DNA of 64,000 nt from Bradyrhizobium sp. CB1650 (GTDB taxonomy: Bacteria > Pseudomonadota > Alphaproteobacteria > Rhizobiales > Xanthobacteraceae): assembly GCF_029761915.1 (NCBI RefSeq), contig NZ_CP121695.1, positions 5,423,501 to 5,487,500 on the forward strand. Reading direction: 5' to 3'. The notes under the pieces were generated by a model, which searched no databases, was not told the DNA's origin, and worked only from the letters and a program-made list of their open reading frames with translations. Each line of letters opens with the position of its first letter. Within the stretch, counting starts at the first letter, position 1. Made by a program: the position numbers and the translations under genes. Positions 17,089-26,876 of this stretch are shown here, piece after piece.

Positions 17089-18258
17089 TTACTTCAGCGG
17101 CTCCAGCACGGAGACGTAGTTGGCCACCGCGGCGCCGCCCATGTTGAAGATGCCGCCGAGCTTGGCATTCTTGAGCTGCATACCCTCGGGCGCCTGGCCC
17201 GCGAGCTGCATCGCGGTCATCACATGCATCGAGACGCCGGTGGCGCCGATCGGATGGCCCTTAGCCTTCAACCCGCCGGACGGATTGACCGGCAGCTTGC
17301 CGTCCTTGAGCGTCCAGCCTTCCTTGATGGCACGGGCGCCCTGCCCCTTCGGCGTCAGGCCCATCGCCTCGTATTCGATCAGTTCGGCGACCGTGAAGCA
17401 GTCATGGGTCTCGACGAAGGACAGGTCGGAGAGCGAGACGCCGGCCGTCTCCAGCGCGCGCTGCCAGGCAACCGTGCAGCCCTCGAACTGGAGGATGTCG
17501 CGCTTGCTCATCGGCAGGAAGTCCTGGGCGTGCGCGGTGGCGCGGAAGCCGATCGACTTGCTCATGCCCTTGGCGGTCTCGGCATCGGCCAGCACCAGCG
17601 CCGCAGCACCGTCCGAGACGAGCGAGCAGTCGGTACGCTTCAGGGGGCCGGCGACATAGGGGTTTTTCTCGCTCTCGGCGCGGCAGAACTCGAAGCCGAA
17701 ATCCTTGCGCATCTGCGCGAAGGGGTTGGCGACGCCGTTCTTGTGGTTCTTGGCCGCGATCAGCGCCAGCGCGTCGGACTGGTCGCCGTATTTCTGGAAA
17801 TAGGAGCTGGCGATCTTGCCGAATACGCCGGCGAAGCCGCCGACGGTGTCGCCGTCCTCGGGCAGATAGGAGGCCTTCAGGAGGTTCTTGCCAATCTCCG
17901 GCCCCGGCGTGCGCGTCATCTGCTCGACGCCGACGACCAGCACGATCTTGGCGGCCCCTGCGGCGATCGCGCGCAGGCCCTGATGGACGGCGGCGGAGCC
18001 GGTCGCGCAGGCGTTCTCGACACGGGTTGCCGGCTTGAAGCGCAGATGCGGATCGGCCTGGAGCACCAGCGAGGCGGTAAAATCCTGCGGTGAGAAGCCG
18101 GCGTTGAAATGGCCGAGCACGATCTCGTCGACGTCGGAGGCGGCAATGCCCGCATCCGCCAGCGCCTCATTGGCAACGCGGGTGACGAGGCTTTCCACGG
18201 TCTCGGTGTCGAACTTTCCGAACGGCGTGTGCGCCCATCCGACGATGCTGGCGGTCAT
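17089..18258 (-). CDS. Acetyl-CoA acetyltransferase (thiolase)
   Basis: 389 residues with the classic thiolase active sites: Cys84 in NACATGSA, the His in the NPSGGLKAKGHPIGATG region, and a C-terminal GGIFNMGGAAVANYV in place of the usual CxG loop. This places it in the SCP2/acetyl-CoA acetyltransferase-like group rather than the PhaA group. It would cleave or form beta-ketoacyl-CoA. The ATG at 18258 has GGGAG eight bases upstream; a TTG two codons earlier is less likely. It may act in the same pathway as the CoA-transferase and the Cys-less thiolase next to it. Confidence 0.88.
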   Translation of the reverse strand: MTASIVGWAHTPFGKFDTETVESLVTRVANEALADAGIAASDVDEIVLGHFNAGFSPQDFTASLVLQADPHLRFKPATRVENACATGSAAVHQGLRAIAAGAAKIVLVVGVEQMTRTPGPEIGKNLLKASYLPEDGDTVGGFAGVFGKIASSYFQKYGDQSDALALIAAKNHKNGVANPFAQMRKDFGFEFCRAESEKNPYVAGPLKRTDCSLVSDGAAALVLADAETAKGMSKSIGFRATAHAQDFLPMSKRDILQFEGCTVAWQRALETAGVSLSDLSFVETHDCFTVAELIEYEAMGLTPKGQGARAIKEGWTLKDGKLPVNPSGGLKAKGHPIGATGVSMHVMTAMQLAGQAPEGMQLKNAKLGGIFNMGGAAVANYVSVLEPLK

Positions 18259-18287
18259 GGTCAATCTCCCTAGCTCTTACCTGAGCT

Positions 18288-18315
18288 AAGTCTTAGCCCA
18301 TCGATGGCAAGACTT
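18288..18315 (-). terminator. Hairpin at the end of the sugar-utilisation operon
   Basis: AAGTCTT (18288-18294) pairs with AAGACTT (18309-18315), with an inner GCC/GGC pair. It abuts the KDPG aldolase stop codon and would mark the 3' end of the leftward operon. There is no clear T-run. Confidence 0.5.
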
Positions 18316-18965
18316 CACCCGGCTTTCAGGGCCTTGAGCGTGCGCTGGCAGATGGCAGTTATGCCGGCCCAGTTCCCGGCCCTGATCTCCGCCATCGGGC
18401 ACAGCCAGGAGCCGCCGACGGCGACCACGTTGGGCTCGGCAAGCCAGGTCGCCGCATTGGTCTCGCCGACGCCGCCGGTGGGACAGAACCGCACATTCGG
18501 GAACGGCCCGCCGAGCGCGCGCAGGCCCTTGATGCCGCCGGCCTGCTCGGCCGGGAAGAATTTTGCGACGTCGAAGCCCTGTGCCAGGGCCATCATCAGC
18601 TCGGACGCGGTCGCAATGCCCGGCGCGAAGGGCAAGGCGCTGTCGGCCGCGGCCTTCAACAGATCGGGGGTCAAGCCCGGGCTGATGCCGAACTTGACGC
18701 CGAGCTTTTCGACACGGGCGAAGTCGGCCGGATTGAGAATGGTGCCAATGCCGACGATCGCCTCAGGCACTTCGGCCATCATCGCCCTTGCTGCCTCGAT
18801 CGCAACGGCGGTGCGCAGGGTCACCTCCAGCGTCCGGACGCCGCCGGCGACCAGCGCACGCGCCAGCGGCACGGCATCCTGGATGCGCTCGATGGTGAGG
18901 ACGGGAACGACGGTCGCGGCCTTGAACAGCGCGGCGAGCTGGTTCTGTTGGGCAGTCGTGGTCAT
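18315..18965 (-). CDS. eda: 2-dehydro-3-deoxy-phosphogluconate (KDPG) aldolase
   Basis: 216 residues, a standard length for the trimeric KDPG/KHG aldolase barrel. The catalytic glutamate lies in RTLEVTLRT (Glu47) and the Schiff-base lysine in DVAKFFPAE (Lys135); the phosphate-binding segment FCPTGGVGETNA is present. It splits KDPG into pyruvate and glyceraldehyde 3-phosphate, or a stereoisomer. It is the last gene of a leftward operon and follows the KDG kinase by 22 bases, which forms a kinase-aldolase pair as in semi-phosphorylative Entner-Doudoroff routes. Confidence 0.9.
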   Translation of the reverse strand: MTTTAQQNQLAALFKAATVVPVLTIERIQDAVPLARALVAGGVRTLEVTLRTAVAIEAARAMMAEVPEAIVGIGTILNPADFARVEKLGVKFGISPGLTPDLLKAAADSALPFAPGIATASELMMALAQGFDVAKFFPAEQAGGIKGLRALGGPFPNVRFCPTGGVGETNAATWLAEPNVVAVGGSWLCPMAEIRAGNWAGITAICQRTLKALKAG

Positions 18966-18987
18966 CTCGTGGATCTTGGCTTTCGTT

Positions 18988-19962
18988 TCATTTGGTCGCT
19001 TGGCGTGAGGTTGCCGGCCGGTGCCGTTTCTTCGGCGGCATGGCGTAGCCCGGAATAATGGCGCCGGGATAGCAGATCACGAGGCTCGCGAGACGGTGAC
19101 CGGCCCGGGCAGCCTCGACCGGATCGGAACCGGCGAGCCTGGCGGCGATATAGGCCGCGGCAAAACTGTCGCCGGCGGCGGTGGTGTCGAGCACCGGCTT
19201 GGTCATCGGCTCGGCGCGGACCTCGCTGCTGCCGCCGGGGAAGCGCAGGACGCTGACGGGCTCGGCGAGCCGGAACACCAGCTCGGAGCTGGGAATGCGC
19301 GCCATCAGCTCGGCGTGGCCGTCGCCGGGATAAAGCGCGAGCAAGTCCTCGGTCGAGGTCAGCACGATGTCGGCGGCAGCGAAGGCCGCGGCGAAGACTT
19401 CGCGGGCGACGTCGCGGTCGGGCCAGCCGCGCGCGCGGAAGTTGGTATCGAACACGAAGCGGGTGCCGAGCAGGCGCGCGCGCTTGATCGCCGCGAACAG
19501 GCGCTCGCGCCCGGCCGCCTCATAGATCGAGAGCGTGATCGCCGAGAGATAGATGATGTCGTAGCTCATCAACGAGTTCAGGATCTCGTCCGTCTCCGGC
19601 AGATCCATCAGCCGGCGCGCCGCCGCACTGTCGCGCCAGTGGAAGAACTGCCGCTCGCCCTTGCCGTCGGTCTGGATCATGTAGAGACCGGGCAGCTTGC
19701 CCGGCAGGCGCACGACGCGCCTCGTGCCGACGCCCTCCGCAGCCCAGGCCGCAATCATCTCATCGCTCAAGGCGTCATCGCCGAGCGCGGTGAAATAGTC
19801 GACCTTGACGTCGAGCCGCGCGAGGTAGACCGCCGTGTTGAGAGTGTCGCCGCCGAAGCCGCGCGAGTAGAGGCCGCCGCCCTGCCCCTGCCCAATGGAA
19901 TGTCCCCCCTGGGCCTGCCTGAGCTCGACCATGCACTCGCCGATGCAAGCAACGCTCGCCAT
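18988..19962 (-). CDS. kdgK: 2-dehydro-3-deoxygluconate (KDG) kinase, PfkB family
   Basis: About 324 residues of the ribokinase/PfkB fold. The start motif IGECMVEL and the C-terminal ATP/catalytic motif LDTTAAGDSFAAAYIA (with the catalytic Asp of the GD pair) are both clear, and an internal GFGGDTLNTAVYLARL segment is the typical KdgK substrate region. It phosphorylates KDG to KDPG for the aldolase encoded next. The ATG at 19962 is preferred to a GTG at 19983, though neither has a strong ribosome-binding site. Genes on both sides are on the same strand at short spacing. Confidence 0.88.
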   Translation of the reverse strand: MASVACIGECMVELRQAQGGHSIGQGQGGGLYSRGFGGDTLNTAVYLARLDVKVDYFTALGDDALSDEMIAAWAAEGVGTRRVVRLPGKLPGLYMIQTDGKGERQFFHWRDSAAARRLMDLPETDEILNSLMSYDIIYLSAITLSIYEAAGRERLFAAIKRARLLGTRFVFDTNFRARGWPDRDVAREVFAAAFAAADIVLTSTEDLLALYPGDGHAELMARIPSSELVFRLAEPVSVLRFPGGSSEVRAEPMTKPVLDTTAAGDSFAAAYIAARLAGSDPVEAARAGHRLASLVICYPGAIIPGYAMPPKKRHRPATSRQATK

Positions 19963-19991
19963 CTCTCGACCCACACTGTTCACCGGTCACG

Positions 19992-20978
19992 TCAGGCGAC
20001 GAAATTGCCGCCCAGCTCATCTTCGATGTGAATGCGGATAATATCGTCGAAGGTCTTCTCTGCCGTGGTGAAGCCGAGCTCGCGCGAGCGCTTTGCATCG
20101 AAATTGCGCGGCCAGCCGCCCACGATGCCGACGATGAAGGGATCCGGCTCGCGCTTGATGCGTGCAGCGACCTTTTCGCCCGCGACCCGCTTCAAGGCCG
20201 CGATCTGCTCGCCGACGGTTGCGGACAGGCCGGGCATGGTCAGATTGCGGCGCGGTCCGACGGTGGCGAGATCCATGGTGCCGGCGTGCAGCAGGAAGCC
20301 GACGGCGGAGCGCGGCGTCGCGTGCCAGTGGCGAACATCCTCTGAGACCGGAAGGATCGCCTCCTTGCCGGCGAGCGGCTCGCGCAGGATGTTGGAGAAG
20401 AAACCGGAGGCCGCCTTGTTGGGCAGGCCGGGCCGGATGCAGATGGTCGGCAGGCGGATGCCGATGCCGTCGAGGAAGCCGCGGCGGGAATAATCGGCGA
20501 GCAGCAATTCGCCGATCGCCTTCTGCGTGCCGTAGCTCAAAAGCGGCGTATGGAAGAACTCGTCGCCGATCGCATCCGGGAACGGCGCGCCGAACACTGC
20601 GATCGAGGACGTGAACACCACGCGCGGCCTGTAGCCGCCGCCCGCAAGCCGGATGGCATCGAGCAGCATCCGCGTGCCGTCAAGATTGATGCGGTAGCCC
20701 TTGTCGAAGTCGAGCTCGGCTTCGCCGGAGACGATGGCGGCGAGATGGAAGATCACGTCGGGGCGGCCGGCGATCAGCTTCTCGGCCGCACCCGGCACGG
20801 CGAAGTCGCCCGATACGGTCTCGACGGCAAAGCCGGCCTTTTCCGGCTTCTTGGGCTCGACCACGTCATGCATGGTCAATTTGGTGACGTCGCTCTTGCC
20901 GAGGCGGCCGTCGCGCAGCAGCCGTTCACAGAGTTTGCGGCCGACCATGCCGGCGGCGCCCAGAACCAGAATGTGCAA
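19992..20978 (-). CDS. denD: D-erythronate dehydrogenase-like NAD-dependent epimerase/dehydratase
   Basis: 328 residues of the extended SDR fold: NAD motif GAAGMVG at the N-terminus, FHLAAIVSGEAELDF, and the catalytic pattern SSIAVFGAP ... YGTQK. The long conserved segment RHWHATPRSAVGFLLHA and the C-terminal GGWPRNFDAKR closely match DenD, which oxidises D-erythronate to 2-oxo-tetronate. The start is a TTG at 20978 with AAGGAG seven bases upstream. It sits in an operon for a sugar ABC importer plus KDG kinase and KDPG aldolase, where a tetronate enzyme is not expected, so it may use a different sugar acid here. Confidence 0.85.
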   Translation of the reverse strand: MHILVLGAAGMVGRKLCERLLRDGRLGKSDVTKLTMHDVVEPKKPEKAGFAVETVSGDFAVPGAAEKLIAGRPDVIFHLAAIVSGEAELDFDKGYRINLDGTRMLLDAIRLAGGGYRPRVVFTSSIAVFGAPFPDAIGDEFFHTPLLSYGTQKAIGELLLADYSRRGFLDGIGIRLPTICIRPGLPNKAASGFFSNILREPLAGKEAILPVSEDVRHWHATPRSAVGFLLHAGTMDLATVGPRRNLTMPGLSATVGEQIAALKRVAGEKVAARIKREPDPFIVGIVGGWPRNFDAKRSRELGFTTAEKTFDDIIRIHIEDELGGNFVA

Positions 20979-21002
20979 GAGCCTACTCCTTCTTATTGGT
21001 TA

Positions 21003-21054
21003 GAACGCGCCGCCGTTGGTACGTTCGCTTGGTACGTTCTCTTGGCGCGTTCTC
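21003..21054. repeat. Three tandem 13-base repeats with an inverted partner
   Basis: TTGGTACGTTCGC, TTGGTACGTTCTC and TTGGCGCGTTCTC follow one another exactly at 21016-21054. GAACGCGCC (21003-21011) is the inverted copy of GGCGCGTTC in the last unit and could form a hairpin with it. The array lies in the 93-base gap between the second permease and denD inside the operon. Confidence 0.7.
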
Positions 21055-21071
21055 ATGGCAGGCCCCGCTGG

Positions 21072-21998
21072 TCACTCCTTCACGGCGCCGGTCATCGCCG
21101 ACACATAATGCTCCACGAAGAAGGCGTAAAGGATGACGAGCGGCAGCGAGCCGGCCAGCGCTCCCGCCATCAGCGAGCCCCAACGGTAGATGTCACCGTC
21201 CACGAACTCGTTGACGATCGCGACCGGCACGGTCTTGTTGCTGGTCGATTGCAGGAAGGTCAGCGCGTAGATGAATTCGTTCCAGCACAGCGTGAAGCAG
21301 AAGATGAAGGCCGAGATCAGGCCGGGCACCGCGAGCGGCAGCACGATCTTGATCAGGATCTGCCAGCGGCTCGCCCCGTCGATCAGCGCGCACTCCTCGA
21401 GCTCGAAGGGGATGGTCTTGAAATAACCCATCAACAGCCAGGTCGAGAACGGGATCAGGATCGTCGGATAGGTCAGGATCAGCGCCAGGGGCGAGTCGAA
21501 CAGGCCGTACTGGAACACGACGGTGGCAAGCGGAATGAACAGGATCGATGGCGGCACGAGATAGGCGAGGAAGATCAGGCCACCAACCAAATTCGCGCCC
21601 TTGTAGCGCAGCCGCACGATGGCATAGGCCGCAAGCACCGACGCGATGATCGAGAGCACGGTGGCACACACCGCGACATACATCGTGTTCCAGAGCCAGT
21701 GCGGGTAATAGCTCTCGAACAGCAATTTGTGGAAGTGCTTGAAGGTCGGACTCCAGGTCCAGAACGGGCTGTAGGTTTCCATATCGAGCAGTTGCTCGTC
21801 GGGCTTAACCGACGTCAGCGCCATCCAGTAGAACGGAAACAGCAGGATGACGACGATGATCGTGAGCGGCAGATAGAGCGTCACGATCCGGCGCGGCACC
21901 GACTGCAGATAGCTCATACCCTCGCTGTGATCGGCCATAGGCGCCGAACCCGACAGTACATTCTTGAGATCGATGGATCTGGTGGGCAAGTCAGTCAT
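21072..21998 (-). CDS. Sugar ABC transporter permease (MalG-type)
   Basis: 308 residues with six hydrophobic helices and the EAA loop (EECALIDGASRWQILIKIVL) that contacts the ATPase. This is the MalG/UgpE-type inner-membrane subunit of a CUT1 importer. It overlaps the previous permease gene by 8 bases, which suggests translational coupling. It works with the other permease, the binding protein and the ATPase encoded upstream. The ligand is not readable; the catabolic genes suggest a sugar, polyol or sugar acid. Confidence 0.9.
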   Translation of the reverse strand: MTDLPTRSIDLKNVLSGSAPMADHSEGMSYLQSVPRRIVTLYLPLTIIVVILLFPFYWMALTSVKPDEQLLDMETYSPFWTWSPTFKHFHKLLFESYYPHWLWNTMYVAVCATVLSIIASVLAAYAIVRLRYKGANLVGGLIFLAYLVPPSILFIPLATVVFQYGLFDSPLALILTYPTILIPFSTWLLMGYFKTIPFELEECALIDGASRWQILIKIVLPLAVPGLISAFIFCFTLCWNEFIYALTFLQSTSNKTVPVAIVNEFVDGDIYRWGSLMAGALAGSLPLVILYAFFVEHYVSAMTGAVKE

Positions 21999-22947
21999 TG
22001 CTCTCTCCCTGCTGCCACTTGCGGCGCTGGAGGCCGAACCATGAGATCATGATGGCCGCGAGCAAGAAGGGAATCATCGCGCTGGAGATCGCGGCGCCCT
22101 CCCCGAGCTGCCCCGCGATGATCGCGCGCTGGTAGGACAAGGTTGCCATCAGATGCGTCGCATTGACCGGGCCGCCACGCGTCATCGCCCAGATCAACTG
22201 GAAATCGGTGAAGGTGAACAGCACCGAGAAGGTCATGACGACGGCGATAATCGGGGTGAGAAGCGGATAGGTGATGTAGCGAAATCTCTGCCAGCTTGAG
22301 GCGCCGTCGAGGGTTGCGGCTTCATAGAGCGATGGGGACACGGTCTGCAGTCCCGCGAGCAACGTGATCGCGACGAAAGGCACGCCGCGCCAGATATTGG
22401 CGAAGATCACGCAAATCCTGGCCCAGGTGGTATCGCCCAGGAAGTTGATGTTCTGACTGATCAGTCCGAGATGCCTGAGCGACCAGGAAATGATCGAGAA
22501 TTGCGAGTCGAAGATCCACCAGAATGCCAGCGCCGACAGCACGGTCGGCACGATGAAGGGGATCAGGACCATCGCGCGCAACATCGCCTTGAACGGCATG
22601 TTCTCGTTCAAGAGCAGCGCGAGATAGAGGCCGATGCCAAATTTGAACGCGCTGGCGAGAAATGTATAGAGCAGCGTGTTGAACACCGAAAGCCAGAAGA
22701 TCGAGTCGTCCCACAACCACTCGTAGTTCTCGGTTGCAATGAATTGGCCGACGCGCCCGATGCGGGTGTCGGTGAACGACAACCAGATCCCGAGCCCCAG
22801 GGGGTAGGCCAGGAAGAAGATCAGGAACGCCATTGCCGGCAGCATGAACCAGAAGCCGAGCCAGTTGCGATTGTGCTTGAGCTGTTCCCAGGCGCTGGCC
22901 TCGCTCATCGTCTGAGGCTTGGCCCGGGGAACTACGACATCAGCCAT
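21991..22947 (-). CDS. Sugar ABC transporter permease (MalF-type)
   Basis: 318 residues from the ATG at 22947 (MADVVV), which has AGGGA upstream; a longer in-frame extension runs back over a hairpin and is not coding. It has six helices and an EAA loop (LYEAATLDGASSWQRFRYIT). It forms the membrane channel with the MalG-type subunit. The 65-base gap to the binding-protein gene holds a perfect 11-bp stem-loop that may let the binding protein be made in excess, as in other ABC operons. Confidence 0.9.
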   Translation of the reverse strand: MADVVVPRAKPQTMSEASAWEQLKHNRNWLGFWFMLPAMAFLIFFLAYPLGLGIWLSFTDTRIGRVGQFIATENYEWLWDDSIFWLSVFNTLLYTFLASAFKFGIGLYLALLLNENMPFKAMLRAMVLIPFIVPTVLSALAFWWIFDSQFSIISWSLRHLGLISQNINFLGDTTWARICVIFANIWRGVPFVAITLLAGLQTVSPSLYEAATLDGASSWQRFRYITYPLLTPIIAVVMTFSVLFTFTDFQLIWAMTRGGPVNATHLMATLSYQRAIIAGQLGEGAAISSAMIPFLLAAIMISWFGLQRRKWQQGESND

Positions 22948-22976
22948 GCCCGATATCCCTGATCCGAAGTGTTGAC

Positions 22977-23004
22977 GAGCGGGCGGCCAGAGAGCCGCCC
23001 GCTC
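22977..23004 (-). promoter_or_regulatory. Stem-loop between binding-protein and permease genes
   Basis: GAGCGGGCGGC (22977-22987) pairs perfectly with GCCGCCCGCTC (22994-23004) around CAGAGA. It lies between the binding-protein stop (23013) and the permease start. Such hairpins protect upstream mRNA or cause partial termination, giving more binding protein than permease. Confidence 0.6.
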
Positions 23005-23012
23005 AGTGATCC

Positions 23013-24332
23013 TCAGCGATAGATGCGCTTCAACTGGCGCTCGGCTTCCGCCATCGCGCCCTTCGCATCCTTGGAGCCGGTGCAATAGTTGGCGAACATG
23101 TCGACGACGATGAAGTCGGCGATTGCGGTCGCCGCCTTCTCGCCGACCGTGCCGATGCCGGATGCCGGCAGGGTGCGCTTGGAAGCCTGCGAGAACACGG
23201 CGTTCTTGGGATCCGCCGTCCAGATTGGCGCCGACTCATAGGCGTTTAAGGTTTGCGTCAGATAGCCTTGCGCGCCATCCAGCCACTTCTCGTAGTTTTC
23301 CTTCTCCAGCATGAAGGCGACGAAGGCCTTCGCCGCGTTCGGATATTTGGTGAAGTTGAAGGCGAGGATCGGCAGCGCAAGCTGCAGCTCGGTCGGCTTG
23401 CCGACCGGCCCGACCGGCCAGAGCGCGTGGTAGGTGTCCTCGGCAAGCTCCTTCTTGGTGGCATCGGTCTTGGCGGCCACGTAGATCGAGATGCCGTTCG
23501 CCGTGCAATAGAGCTCTCCGGCGAGGAACGCCTTGTTGTTGGAGGAATCGTTCCAGGACGGCGTGCCCGGGATGAAGGCCTCGTACAGCGCCTTGCAATA
23601 CTCCAGCGCCTTCGCCGTCTCCGGCGAATTGATGATGATCTTGTCGTTCTGGTCGACCGTGTAGGCGCCGTGCCCCCAGAGCACCCAGTGCAGCCACGAA
23701 TTTCCGTCGCCCGACGCGTGCCCGAGAGCGAAGCCGGCCGGCGTGTTGTTCGCCTTAAGGGCCTTGCACATCTCGAGGAAGCCGGGGAAGTCCTTCGGGA
23801 ACTCCTTGAAGCCCGCTTTGTCTGTCGCCGACTTGCGGTAGGTCATGTAACCGCCGTTGGTCGCTACGGGAATGCCGAGCCAGTCGTTGCCGAGCTTGCA
23901 GGTCTTGGCAGCCGCATCCGTCCAGCCGCCATACTTCTTGCCGAGATAATCGGCGACGTCGTTCATCTTCAGCACTTTGGTGGGGAAGAGCTGCGGCAGC
24001 GTGTGCAAGCCCCAGGCGAGATCGAGCCCGGAGCCGGTATTGGCCGCAACCGAGGCTTTCGGCTGCACGTCCTCGAAGGATTCACTGAACACGTTCATCT
24101 CGGTGCCGGTCGCAGCCTTGAACGCCGCGACCATTGCGTTGAACGCATCGTCCTCCTGCGGCACGAAGCGCTTCCACCGCATCACGGTCAGCTTGGCGCC
24201 AGGCTCCGCCTTCCACGGCGCGCTCTGCGCCCAGGCCTTGGCGAACTCGAACAGTGCCGGCCCCGTCAGCATGCCGGTGGTAGCCAAAGCCGTTCCGCCT
24301 TGAAGCAGAGCCCGGCGGGTAAAGTCTTGCAT
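23013..24332 (-). CDS. Sugar ABC transporter substrate-binding protein (family 1)
   Basis: 439 residues. The N-terminus carries a twin-arginine-type signal (TRRALLQGG, then a hydrophobic stretch ending ALFEFAKAWAQSAP). The mature protein has the extracellular solute-binding family 1 layout, with motifs around MRWKRFVPQEDDAFNAMVAA and EAFIPGTPSWNDSSNNKAFL. It captures the sugar in the periplasm. GGGAGG lies before the ATG. The ATPase gene precedes it and the two permeases follow. Export by Tat rather than Sec is inferred from the RR motif. Confidence 0.88.
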   Translation of the reverse strand: MQDFTRRALLQGGTALATTGMLTGPALFEFAKAWAQSAPWKAEPGAKLTVMRWKRFVPQEDDAFNAMVAAFKAATGTEMNVFSESFEDVQPKASVAANTGSGLDLAWGLHTLPQLFPTKVLKMNDVADYLGKKYGGWTDAAAKTCKLGNDWLGIPVATNGGYMTYRKSATDKAGFKEFPKDFPGFLEMCKALKANNTPAGFALGHASGDGNSWLHWVLWGHGAYTVDQNDKIIINSPETAKALEYCKALYEAFIPGTPSWNDSSNNKAFLAGELYCTANGISIYVAAKTDATKKELAEDTYHALWPVGPVGKPTELQLALPILAFNFTKYPNAAKAFVAFMLEKENYEKWLDGAQGYLTQTLNAYESAPIWTADPKNAVFSQASKRTLPASGIGTVGEKAATAIADFIVVDMFANYCTGSKDAKGAMAEAERQLKRIYR

Positions 24333-24381
24333 GTCGTCCTCCCTGTGATGCTTTTTCTTGTCTTGCGTTCTTGATCTCGCG

Positions 24382-25449
<1,068 letters not shown>

Positions 25450-25595
25450 CTAGCTCCCTCCTCACGAGTCCACGACGCCTCTCGCGCCGCGACCGTCTTG
25501 TTCTTTCAGACTTCACCGACCGAAGCCCGAGCCTAACGGGCGACATTGTCAGCAGTTTGTGCGGTTTTGGCAATTTGTCTTTGGTTAGTATTTGC

Positions 25596-25609
25596 TGGTA
25601 GCGCTGTCA
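25596..25609. promoter_or_regulatory. Putative LacI-family operator in the divergent promoter region
   Basis: TGGTAGCGCTGTCA is palindromic around a central AGCGCT, with mismatches only at positions 3-4 and their partners. This fits the TGNTANCGNTANCA type bound by many LacI-family repressors. It lies between the leftward transporter operon and the lacI-type gene. A close match occurs at 26726. Confidence 0.55.
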
Positions 25610-25651
25610 ACGTTCCTTTGTTTGCGGGAGTGCCTGTGGTAAGAGCAACAA

Positions 25652-26728
25652 ATGGGTCGAAAGCGCACCAAGTCAGGCAAAATCCGGTTGGCGGAAGTCG
25701 CCGAGCTTGCCGGCGTCAGCCCGATTACGGCGTCCCGCTTCTTCCGCAATCCCGAGGCGCTGTCGGTCGCCAAGCGGGCCCGGGTCGAAAGCGCCGCCAA
25801 GGAGCTCGGCTATGTGCCGAACCTCGCGGCGCGCGCGCTGGCGTCGCAGCGCACCGAGGTCATCGGTGTACTGATCCCCTCGCTCACCAATAACGTGTTC
25901 TCGGACGTGCTGCGCGGCATCTATGATGCCTCCGAAGGCAACCGCTACTCGATCCAGCTCTCCAACACGCGCTACAGTATTCTCCAGGAGGAAAGGCTGT
26001 TGCGGCTGTTTCTTGCACAGAAGCCGGCCGGGCTGATCGTCACCGGGATCGACCAGACCGCGGAATCGCGCGCGATGCTGGAGGCGGCCGACTGCCCGAT
26101 CGTACAGATCATGGAGATCGGGCCCAATCCCGTCGACATGATGATCGGCTTTTCGCACTACGACGCGGCGCGCGCAGCGGTTGCCCACCTGTTCGCGCAG
26201 GGCTGTCGCCGGATCGGCTTCGTCGGCGCGCGAATGGACCCCCGGGTGCAACGGCGGCTTGACGGCTATGTCTCCGCCACGAAGGAAGCCGCGCTGTTCG
26301 AGCAGCGTCTCGTCGTCACGACCGCCACACCGACCTCGGTGACGCTCGGCGGCGCCCTGTTTTCCGATCTCCTGGCGCGCGAGCCCGGCATTGATGCGGT
26401 GTTCTGTGCCAATGACGACCTTGCGCTCGGCGTGCTCTTCGAATGCCGGCGCCGCGAGATCGTCGTGCCCGAGCAGATCGCGATTGTCGGCTTCAACGAT
26501 CTCGAATTCATGGCAAGTGCCGTCCCTACCCTGACCAGCGTGCGCACCAACCGCTACGAGATGGGCCGCGCCGCCGCCACGATGCTGATCGAGGCGATCG
26601 AAGGACGGCGTCCGGAGGAGCCGGTGCTCGATCTCGGCTTCAAGGTGATCGAACGGCAGAGCTCGCTCGCGCAGCGCGGGGAGAGCCGGCCGATGGTATC
26701 CGAATTGGTGACGGACCGAACAAAATGA
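25652..26728 (+). CDS. LacI-family transcription regulator
   Basis: 358 residues. Helix-turn-helix at about residues 12-60 (IRLAEVAELAGVSPITASRF, with a hinge helix around NLAARALASQRT) and a periplasmic-binding-type sensor domain follow (SLTNNVFSDVLRGIYDA). It most likely represses the divergent sugar transporter operon and the dehydratase/SDR genes downstream, since similar palindromes occur in both promoter regions. The second palindrome overlaps this gene's own stop codon. The inducer is probably the transported sugar or an oxidised product; this is inferred. Confidence 0.9.
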   Translation: MGRKRTKSGKIRLAEVAELAGVSPITASRFFRNPEALSVAKRARVESAAKELGYVPNLAARALASQRTEVIGVLIPSLTNNVFSDVLRGIYDASEGNRYSIQLSNTRYSILQEERLLRLFLAQKPAGLIVTGIDQTAESRAMLEAADCPIVQIMEIGPNPVDMMIGFSHYDAARAAVAHLFAQGCRRIGFVGARMDPRVQRRLDGYVSATKEAALFEQRLVVTTATPTSVTLGGALFSDLLAREPGIDAVFCANDDLALGVLFECRRREIVVPEQIAIVGFNDLEFMASAVPTLTSVRTNRYEMGRAAATMLIEAIEGRRPEEPVLDLGFKVIERQSSLAQRGESRPMVSELVTDRTK

Positions 26729-26739
26729 TAGCGTTACCA
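26726..26739. promoter_or_regulatory. Putative LacI-family operator upstream of the dehydratase gene
   Basis: TGATAGCGTTACCA matches the 25596 site at 10 of 14 positions and has the same TGNTA-CG-CA frame. It starts in the stop codon of the lacI gene and lies 137 bases before the dehydratase start. Confidence 0.55.
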
Positions 26740-26876
26740 ACCACCCATGACTAGTATCGCACTTGTGAGGAAACGACCCGCCAGCGGGGCAACGATCCAT
26801 CGTTCGCGCCGTTGGGCATCGCACAAGCCGACACCGTAAGACCGACGCCAGTGCGTTTGCATTGCAGGAGAGACCA

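Noticed and set aside
20550-22052. 500-residue plus-strand open frame opposite denD and the permease
   Set aside because: No domains, His/Arg/Asp-rich composition and a good sense-strand explanation.
23030-24374. Long open frames on both strands within the sugar-binding protein gene
   Set aside because: The minus-strand gene in the correct frame has a clear Tat signal and family 1 motifs; the others are shadows.
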